From: Chara braunii
Lineage: Eukaryota; Streptophyta; Charophyceae; Charales; Characeae
NCBI GenBank assembly: GCA_003427395.1
Contig: BFEA01000089.1
Span: forward strand, 2,872,175 to 2,900,373
DNA: 28,199 bases
Reading direction: 5' to 3'
The position numbers were made by a program, and so were the translations under genes. The notes under the pieces were generated by a model that was given only the letters and a program-made list of their open reading frames with translations, ran no database searches and was not told where the DNA came from. This document shows positions 21,035-28,199 of the stretch, one piece after another (positions within the stretch are counted from its first letter, which is position 1; each line of letters begins with the position of its first letter).

Positions 21035-23760
21035 CTGTATGTTGACACATGCATGCACCACCGATAAAGAGAGAGACACAGATGAACCGGGTCAACAATC
21101 AAACTTCTACATCAACTCTACACTACACTGCCAATCAATTTTGTCAAACCATGGACAACCCAGCTATTCATATAACAAGTACTGAGAACAAGCGCATGCA
21201 AAAAGTGGCGCCGAAGTTCAACCGCAGCCCATCATCTCAATTCAGTCCAAAGTGCCACAAGATGTGCACATTGTGCAACGTGGAAAACACCCAGTGGTTC
21301 TTCTGACACACACGTGCAGTGGAACTTTTTTGACCCAATATTTTTAAGTTACTTTTTTTATTTCCTTGGGCAGTTTCTTTCAATAAAATAGGATTGTTTG
21401 GATTTTGGTCTATGATGGTTTTTTTATGGATTTTAACTATTGGTTTTGTTTATGAATGGAAGAAGGGTGCTGGATTCAGACGCGAAGCGTCTGCTCTTCG
21501 AGCCTCGTTAAGTTCCTCTAAGAGCCTTTCTATAGCATCTATGGTAAGAATACTATAGCCACAGACAGGGAAAAAGAAAATTTAGAGGAAAGAGCACAGA
21601 TCATATTACAGAGCATGGAGAGGAAAGAGCATACAAACACAAACACATTTAGAATATATGCAACCATGGAACCACGCAGAGTAAGGATAGGGCATTCCGC
21701 CTTTGCAAAGTGCAAAGAACCAGCCAGCCTGTAAGAACACAATTTCTTACCAGCACGACCTTATTAGAGACCATACATGAGTTGACCAAACAAAAAGTAG
21801 ACTTGACAAGGCCGTGAGCACACTAATGCACGAGCACACAGAACACTGAAGTCTCTCTTCATAATCGAAGCCCACTTCTCGCCTCCACTCAATCAATACA
21901 ACAGCATAGCAGTGATCCTTAAACCAGGGTATCCTGCTGGCACTACTCCGTAGCCTAACCTACCATCTACCATCCAACTGAGCTCTGTCCCTACTTATGT
22001 TGACGACTACTGGAGAGTCTGTTCACATGCGGCTCCTCTGCTGACAAACAGGTAAGTATCCTCCTCTCACACGTAGAATTTCGACCGCAAAACAACTCCC
22101 TAGGTTAGGTTCAAACCCACCACCCAATAGATACGGTCAGCAGTGCATGTAATCTGACTAAGCTTCCCTCCCAACCATGCACGCAAGATTTCCAAGCACA
22201 CGGTGGGACCTCCTCTTGTCTTCCAACCTTCCCCTTCAAGGGCAGCTCCTCTCTGCTATGGCACCTGGCTTGCTTCTACCGTTCGCACTGTCTTCCACGG
22301 AACAGGGACGCTGTGCTGCACATGCCTACACTGCCACCACTCAACCAGCTGAATGAATGTGCCCGCCAAGGCACAGGCTCCTCTTTTGTCTTGTGAAGCT
22401 GGGGTCTTTCCTGCCCGGGATCCCTGCCAGATCAGGTAGCTGGCCCCGTTGGGACCCAAATCTGGGGCCTGCGGTTCTGCTACCTGGACATGTGGACCTT
22501 AGGGCCTCGCATTCCCACCCCCTTGGGTTTGAAAGTCCTGTGAGATACCATCATTATTGCCATTGCTTCCTGTTAAGAGCCCTCTCATAAATGTGAAACC
22601 ACTTTCGGTGCAGAACCAGTCCGCACTCTCTTGAAGTCAAAGCAAAGTCTGGGGTGAAATCCGGAACCGCAGGTGCAGCTCCAGTTCTGTTCCTCTGCTT
22701 GTTGGCTTAGGTACCCAGAGGTACCTATGCTCCACAGCTCAATCAGTGCCAACTTCACTGTTCATCGAGGCCAACAGCATACAGTGTAATCACACATTTC
22801 CTGATTTGAGGAGCTGTTTGGGTCGGACCCTTCCCTGTGCTCATGAAGCCATTTGCTGACTTGGGGGGGCTGCATATGCAATTAGCCGTTGCATACTTCG
22901 GAACTCTATCTGTTTCAATAACTGGATCTGAATAGGCTCACGAGGGTTATAGGGTCCAGTAAGTTCTTCCATCTCTTCGGGGGCTGGGATTTTGGTTCTT
23001 AGATCGGATTTCTATCCGAATTTGGTCGAATAACCGGCGATGGGTCAGGTGCTTTTGCTGTCCAATGGACCTAGCGGTGTCAGCTCCACTCCTTCAGGTC
23101 GAATTCCGGTTTGTTTATGCTCTTGGGCAGTACATGCAAAGTTCAGGTCTCCATCTCTGATTACTCCACTTTTCCGAGCACGAAAGTCTCTAGCTGTGTT
23201 GTTTCGAGGTAGCTAGATCTGACTTCCCGTGTTTGCCGCAAGTTGCTGGTGATGAGATGAATTTGGCCCAATAGCAGTTGGCAGCCTTTTGATGAAGCAC
23301 TATGCTCCCATAGGGGGGTCTGTACGGTGATAAGAACCCCCAAGTCACAACTTCGAGGTAAGAGTCTTATTTGAGTCAACCAATCCAACCAAGAGCACAC
23401 TTTCAATCATACTTGCAACCGCATGATTGTGCTGTGTGGTGCGCCGCTCAACGCGCAGGCCTGGTCACGCACCGCACCGGCAACAATTTCTGTGTTTTTT
23501 TTTTTTTTTGCCTGTTTCTGTCTATCCACAAGAGTTGTACTCCCTAAGGAAGAGATCTTGGTCAAGTACAGCAGTGAATTTTTTTCTTTTTGTCTCATGG
23601 ACCATCAGAAACAGCCTCGAGTAGGGCTCTGGGATCCCAACTTGCTTTTTCTTTTTTTCATGCTCGTGCGCTGTACATGCCCGTGCACCACACGGATCCC
23701 ATGCCCTTGTGCGCTGTAGGTGTGCAATTGCCCCCACGGCACGCACTTGCATGTATGCTT

Positions 23761-24027
23761 TCAATCATAGTTGTTTGAATTGGTTGCCAGGGCATGGCAC
23801 CCTTTAAGAGTCCCTCTAAGCTCCGGCTCAGTCTTCCAGGTTTTCCTCTTATCATTCCAGAGGGGTCGTATTTTCCACACTGCTTTCGATCCAGGATAGC
23901 CGCCCGTGGTCAACTGAGAATAATGACCAGTGGGGTCCCAGCTCGTTGGTGAATAGGGGTTGTCGCAGAACTCTTCTTTTATACCCTGTCCCTGCGATTT
24001 TGCTAGGGAAATTTTCTGCGAGGCCAT
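23761..24027 (-). pseudogene. Possible C-terminal part of the LINE relic
   Basis: This minus-strand frame includes GSKAVWKIRPLWNDKRKTWK, followed by TEPELRGTLKGCHALATNSN. It lies about 450 bp downstream of the reverse transcriptase fragment on the same strand. The W..RPL..... W...PELRG pattern is plausible for the region after the LINE reverse transcriptase, but I cannot place it firmly. Stops break the frame between the two pieces. Confidence 0.35.
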
Positions 24028-24474
24028 GGATTAAGAAAGCCCAATATAGTATGGGAAATACCCCATCTCTTCAGGTGCCCTCTCGTCATCGCCCATTCCT
24101 TCGCCATGAAGGAACCATCCATGTTGTCCGGTATTGGGACTGGGGTCAGTTTCCTAATACTACCCAGTCACTCCATTGCCATTATGTCATGCCCCAGGTG
24201 TCCGTGGTGTAGTAAGTTGATTTTCCATTTCGTCTGGAGGGCAAATGAACTCCTATCCTGGGCCGAGCAATCCTCGTCCTCCCTCCTCTGGTTCTCACGT
24301 TATATAGTGCCAATCAACTTCGTGAATGCACTATTGTCTAGTAGGATCTCCTGTACAGATGAAGCAACTCACCCTTTTGGCAAGTTATTTCAGTGCCTCA
24401 CCCTGTGGGGACCAGATCAAGGCCATGTACCACAGCGTAGATACGACAGATGCATCCGTTACAAGTAAGTACCC

Positions 24475-25160
24475 TGCCTTCTAGAGAGGCTTGGGCTTTC
24501 CTGCATGGCACTAATCTTGACATAGCCACAAGGCTCTGCCCCATCCACTAATTTCCATCTTTGACGACCATGATGCCCCAAGTATCATAGGCCCTTCTCC
24601 CCACAGTCCAAAACAGTTGACCAGAGGCCTTGTCAGGTTGGGAGGGGAGATGTTCTCAGCTAAACACCATCCTATTGCTTTGGACCAGTTCCCCTTCATT
24701 TGGGAGGTCAGTCTGAAAGCTTCCACTGCCAGGGTTGTTGCTTGAAGATGAGTTTGAAGCCCTGATCAATACTGTCAAGTCATCTGCGAAGTATGAGGGC
24801 CACCCAAATGACGAAGTCATTGGAGGGGGTTAGTGGCATTACTGCTAATATATCAATACAAGGGTTACTCCTGAGAAAGTAGGCAATTGCTAGGAGTCAT
24901 TATAGAGAATCCTGACCCATTTTCGAAGGACTGGACCTACGGGTCCTACACCCATTTTCTCCACACAGGCAAGGAGAAAATCCCAGTTCACCTCGTCAGA
25001 AGCCTTATTGACATCAAAGGAAATCAGGAATTGTCCTCACCGCATCGCACATTGCAGTTTTTGCAATCCCCTCTACACTATAAGAGTACAGTAGTCGGAT
25101 TCATAACTCTTCAACAATTACCTTGGCACGTGTCTGCAAGTGCTTTTTAGAATCACAAGT
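24475..25160 (-). pseudogene. Decayed LINE reverse transcriptase fragment
   Basis: Translated on the minus strand, this gives GQFLISFDVNKASDEVNWDF, then LLACVEKMG...... VRILYNDS and a stop. This is the LINE reverse transcriptase block that normally reads D..KA.DRV.W.FL...L..MGF......I..LY.. . Further on, SYFADDLTVLIRAS carries the YADD-type catalytic motif as FADD. After a frameshift comes EAFRLTSQMKGNWSKAIGWC, matching the F...SG.K.NW.KS.G segment that follows. The segment between (GCPLSP) is missing, and stops plus at least one frameshift make it non-functional. Same orientation as midasin. Confidence 0.8.
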
Positions 25161-25945
25161 GGTTGCCTGTCTCAACTTCGCCTGGGGGAAAAGGGGATCC
25201 CTCTCTCTCCACATCAAAGATGTGGGTGGGTGGGGGGGGGGGAGGGGCGGGGGGAGAGAAGAAAAGGAATCCAATGATCACAGGCCTCGTACCAATCAAA
25301 GCTATACAACAAGATGATCCTAGACCTCATACCATCAAAGCTTTCTACAACAAGTCGGTGTTATGTAACTGATTGAATTCCATCCACAACAAATTCACAC
25401 GTTCCCATACACGTATGCAGTAATGAAGCAGACTTGGAGGCGGCAAATCCACACAAAAGCCGGAGAGAAGTACACCGCAAAAGCTCGATATGCAAAAATA
25501 GAATTGAAGACGAATCTTCGATATTGAAGATGAATCTCTCTTACTGCCCTGCCTCCTCCAATCAATCAGCTGTATAAAATTACAAGAATCACCAATCGTG
25601 TTTCAACAACCCCAAAAAAATTGAAAGCGGAATTTCAACGAATCATCCGGAGTCTTGTCCCTCCTCCACATCCACTCCACAACCTCATCTATGGCCGCCC
25701 GAACCTGCAGAACACCAGCACCACCCCTCCAAAGCGCCTACGTAGTCAGCGCCTGCACGGAATTGCAGCAAAAGTACCCCGAATGAAGAAGAAGTGCAGC
25801 ACAATCATCAGACTCAACAATTAGCTCGGCACATGTCTGCCAGTTCTTTTTAGAACCATTTACATCGAAAAAGCATTAAAAAATCAGAGATGCATAGACC
25901 GGCCAACAAATCATCCTCACCGCATCGCACATTGCAGCTCTTCGC
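25034..25945. repeat. Two pairs of direct repeats linking the LINE relic and exon A
   Basis: An exact 24-base sequence occurs at 25034-25057 (inside the LINE frame) and at 25914-25937 (spanning the 3' end and donor site of exon A). A second, roughly 45-base repeat with about seven differences occurs at 25111-25155 and 25814-25858, starting TCAACAATTA. The order of the two repeats is swapped between the two places. Confidence 0.85.
25224..25256 (+). other. G-quadruplex-forming motif
   Basis: GGGTGGGTGGG continues into runs of G interrupted by single A and C. It fits the canonical four-run motif with one-base loops and lies on the template strand of midasin. Confidence 0.8.
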
Positions 25946-26240
25946 CCTGAGATAAGTCTCCCGAAGAACAAAATAGTTTCCTCAGGCCAGAATCACCAAT
26001 ATGAAAAAGCAGCCCGATTGTGCGGGCAGCACACCATCGGACATCGGACGGTCCTCCACCACCTTCATCCATATCTGTTGCATCGTCAGGGCTCATACGG
26101 TGGCCACCTCCATGGGTGGGACTGTGCCAGAGAAGGAGATCGAAGAAGGGACTCCAGTTCCAAAGGTCGCGAAATGCAGCTGGTTTGAACTTCATGTACC
26201 GATATGTGGCTCGTGCAATCTCTAGAAGCGATACACCGTC
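25921..26240 (-). CDS. MDN1: Midasin exon A: N-terminal segment
   Basis: Minus-strand exon of 320 nt, with a pyrimidine-rich acceptor (TTTGGCTGCAG) and donor GTGAGG. It enters in phase 0 and ends in phase 2. It begins DGVSLLEIARATYRYMKFKP, then AAFRDLWNWSPFFDLL, then an acidic/Gly-rich insertion of about 30 residues (DDATDMDEGGGG), then DVRWCAARTIGLLFHIGDSG and RKLF. FR(D/E)LW(D/N)WS...DL followed by (D)VRW is the signature of the midasin N-terminal region, and the plant form (FRELWDWS.FLDL....VRW) fits best. The last codons, LQCAMR, join WESIEKE of exon B, matching the plant C..RWE. The last 17 nt of the exon belong to a 24-nt repeat shared with the LINE relic. Upstream exons were not found in the window. 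Confidence 0.9.
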
Positions 26241-26406
26241 CTGCAGCCAAAGGGATGACAAATACACAAAACTACAGTTAAGCAAACCCTGCACAACATG
26301 AGCAAACAGTCAAAAGAATTATCACCTTGGCAGTACCTCAGCAGCAGTAATGCAAACAGATATTATTCAATTTATTTTTGACCACGCGCGGTTACTGGAT
26401 CAGATG

Positions 26407-26502
26407 TCATCCATGCTCTGGGTTGTCCACATGCCAATACATATACATCGGGTCAGGAGGACGACCACCAGATGACCCTGATGTGAAGACATACAAAACC
26501 TT
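26407..26502 (-). pseudogene. Unidentified exon-like ORF end
   Basis: The minus-strand frame reads KVLYVFTSGSSGGRPPDPMY, then MYWHVDNPEHG and a stop. In this frame a stop lies 18 bp upstream, and a T-rich tract with several AG dinucleotides lies just before it, so it looks like a terminal exon rather than a whole gene. The composition is unlike the surrounding low-complexity frames. I do not recognise the family. It ends 166 bp before midasin exon A on the same strand, so it is either a transposon relic in an intron or the last exon of another transcript. Confidence 0.3.
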
Positions 26503-26884
26503 CTTCTCCCCTCCCTGGAACTATTTGCATCATCGAAAAAGACTCGGGAGTGAAAAAAAAAAAATCACATTGTTACCAAGAACTGTTAGGTAATCCATCA
26601 GTGGCAAGGGAGAAAAAGGACCCACCACCTGTAGGCTGTGATAAGAAGAAGCCGCTGAATTTGACCCAAGTCAACGGAAATGAAACCTTTCACTACTGAC
26701 TTCATTGCACTGTAGCCTTAACAATGTGGAGCACCAACATATCAAAGCACTTTGAAGTTCAAACACATTTCGGATTTGTTCATTTCGCAAAACAATGTGA
26801 TTCTGTGGACATTTTAATAATAGCACGGCCAACAACTTCACCTCATCAGCAACACCTCCTTTAATATCCCTTATTACTGTGTTA

Positions 26885-27070
26885 AAATCCGGGCCGCCCG
26901 CCCGCCCAGCCTTCGTCCGGCAGGGGTTCCGGGCGGCCCGGCCGGTTGGGTCCCCCGGTTTGGCGTCGGGCGGGCCCAGCGCAATTTCGCACGGGGGTGG
27001 GGGGGGAAGACCTTTTTCGCCCAGTCGTAACATCCCCGGCCCCCGTGAACACTTTGTTTCGAACTCAGGC
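26885..27070. repeat. GC-rich hairpin island
   Basis: CCGGGCCGCCCG (26889-26900) and CGGGCGGCCCGG (26930-26941) are perfect 12-base inverted arms. CCGGTTGGG and a run of G follow. Motifs are shared with the islands near 0.9, 1.97 and 11.3 kb. Confidence 0.7.
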
Positions 27071-27416
27071 CCAAGTGAGGCCGGGGGAAGGGGTTCTTCG
27101 GCGACTGATCTCAGCACCCGACCTGCAAAGACCGGCGGCTGCGATCAGCCGCAAGAAAGCCGCAAGAAACGACCTCGTTTCCCCCCATGCTGGCCTACCG
27201 CACCGTGTTCGAATTCGAACGTGGTATCCTCCACTGCGAAGCTGCTGTCACGAAGCCCGCCCGTCGTAGCTGCCGTCTCCAAGCCCGCCGTCGCCGCTGC
27301 TCCTCCTCGTCGAGCTGCCATCGTCGCTCCCAGTTGAGCTGGCCCGTCAAGAACGAATCCACGGCGTCGCTGCCCGTGAAGCGGCTAGCACCATCGGGGT
27401 GAAGCCGCCTTCACCT

Positions 27417-28012
27417 GCTTCCTCTTCTTCTTCTTCTTCCCCTCCTCCTGCTTTCGTCTTCTTCTTCTCCTCTCCTCCTCCTCCTTTCCTCTTCTTCTTC
27501 TCCTCCTCCTCCTCTTCCTCCTCCTTTCGTGTTCTTCTCTTCTCCTCCTCCTCCTCCGTCGTTATCCTCTTTTTTTGTTTTTTTTTGGTCATCGCCATCG
27601 AAATCCGGCAGGTCCTCCCCCTCCTCCTCTCCTCTTCTTTGTCTTCTTTCCTCCTCCTTTCGTCTTGTCCTTCTCTCCTCCTCCTCCTCCTCCTCTCCTC
27701 TTTTTCTTCTCTCCTCCTCCTACTCCTCCGCTTTCGTGTTCTCCTTCTCCTCCTCCTCCATGTCCTCCATTGTCCTCTTTTTTTTTCTTCATCGCCAGAC
27801 ACTGCCGGCAGGTCCTCCTCCTCCTCCTCCTCTGCCTTCTTCTCCTCCTCTTCCTCCTCTCGTCTTCTCCTCCTCCTCCGTTCCTCTTCTTCTCTCCTCC
27901 ACCCCCTCCTGTCGTCTTCTTCTCTCCTCCTCTTCCTCCTCCTCCTTTAGTCTCCTTCGCTCCTCCTCCTTTCGTCTTCTTCTCTCCTCCTCCTTTCTCC
28001 TCCTCCCGATTT
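27417..28012. repeat. Long polypyrimidine (CTT/CTC)n tract with a 200-bp higher-order unit
   Basis: About 600 bp of nearly pure C/T on the plus strand is built from CTT and CTC triplets. Two non-repetitive islands, each with ATCGCC followed by CCGGCAGGTCCTCC, lie exactly 200 bp apart (27605 and 27805), so larger blocks were duplicated. Long Ser/Pro/Phe/Leu frames on plus and Glu/Arg/Lys frames on minus are artefacts of the triplets. Confidence 0.9.
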
Positions 28013-28132
28013 CATGTGTTTCCTTTAGTACGCGAAGTGCCACGCGGCAACAGGAAGCTGACAGCTGCCACATGCTGGCATAGGCAAGCTGCAGTGAAAT
28101 CCCACCGCCAGTTGACGCACTGACGGGCGGGC

Positions 28133-28135
<3 letters not shown>

Positions 28136-28199
<64 letters not shown>
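28136..28199. repeat. (CT)n microsatellite at the right edge
   Basis: Uninterrupted CT to the last base of the window; probably another assembly edge. Confidence 0.98.

Larger units (their letters stand above)
21035..25920 (-). other. Midasin intron between exons A and B
   Basis: A 4.9-kb intron. The half nearest exon A contains the LINE relic and a G-quadruplex motif. At 21.3-23.7 kb I see no recognisable gene, only unmatched frames, a T-rich tract near 23.49 kb and an AT-rich stretch at 21.33-21.46 kb. Confidence 0.7.
26241..28135 (-). other. Region upstream of exon A; no convincing midasin exon found
   Basis: Exon A starts in phase 0 with residues well inside the protein, so earlier exons must exist, either here unrecognised or beyond the window. 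A minus-strand frame at 26.67-26.87 kb (VADEVKLLAVLLLKCPQNH...) is open but matches nothing I know. The rest is GC-rich hairpin, polypyrimidine DNA and microsatellite. Confidence 0.5.

Noticed and set aside
22081-22145. A tRNA or tRNA-derived SINE suggested by GGTTTGAACC on the minus strand
   Set aside because: No matching A box, acceptor stem or anticodon arm could be found around it.
27399-27950. Long overlapping plus- and minus-strand ORFs of 150-184 codons
   Set aside because: They are Ser/Pro/Phe/Leu or Glu/Arg/Lys runs produced by CTT/CTC triplets in all frames of the polypyrimidine tract.

Overview
This is eukaryotic nuclear DNA. Its backbone is part of one large gene on the minus strand: the N-terminal part of midasin (MDN1/Rea1), the giant AAA+ ATPase of 60S ribosome maturation. 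I could chain seven coding exons, running from about 26.2 kb down to 2.7 kb. Every junction uses GT-AG splice sites, and all six intron phases match (2, 2, 1, 0, 0, 1). Together they encode about 379 residues: the end of the N-terminal segment, then the first AAA module (Walker A GPPGVGKS, the DSKTLLGSYVCTE block, Walker B, the sensor-1 strand and the start of the small subdomain). The gene's start (above 26.24 kb) and its much longer remainder (below 2.72 kb) were not found here. The six introns measure about 4.9, 0.5, 4.2, 8.5, 1.7 and 2.6 kb.

The protein reads most like green-lineage midasin, for example FRDLWNWS, HLDDQMDSKTLLGSYVCTE.PGEF.WQ and a C..RWE junction. A fragment resembling a plant-type mitochondrial 23S rRNA near 2.4-2.56 kb fits the same lineage. 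Long repeat-filled introns, about 45-50% GC and abundant CT microsatellites suggest a streptophyte (charophyte-like) alga or another early-diverging green lineage. This assignment is inference from memory of families, not a search result.

Layout from left to right: 0-2.7 kb is intron with GC-rich hairpins and the organelle rRNA fragment. 2.7-7.3 kb holds exons G, F and E. 7.3-15.8 kb is an 8.5-kb intron with a 198-bp tandem array, a LINE 3'-end relic, a G-quadruplex motif and several short duplications. 15.8 kb is exon D. 15.9-20.1 kb is an intron with 177-bp repeats, a 204-bp TTAA-flanked inverted-repeat element and a foldback structure of about 1.3 kb. 20.1-21.0 kb holds exons C and B. 21.0-25.9 kb is an intron with a decayed LINE reverse transcriptase on the minus strand. 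25.9-26.24 kb is exon A. 26.3-28.2 kb is upstream DNA with a short unidentified exon-like ORF end, a GC-rich hairpin island and about 600 bp of polypyrimidine DNA.

The window starts and ends in (CT)n and has a 16-N gap inside a third (CT)n, so the assembly is limited by this microsatellite. I found no tRNA gene, complete transposon, CRISPR array or novel multi-gene system. Most long open frames are low-complexity or repeat artefacts.
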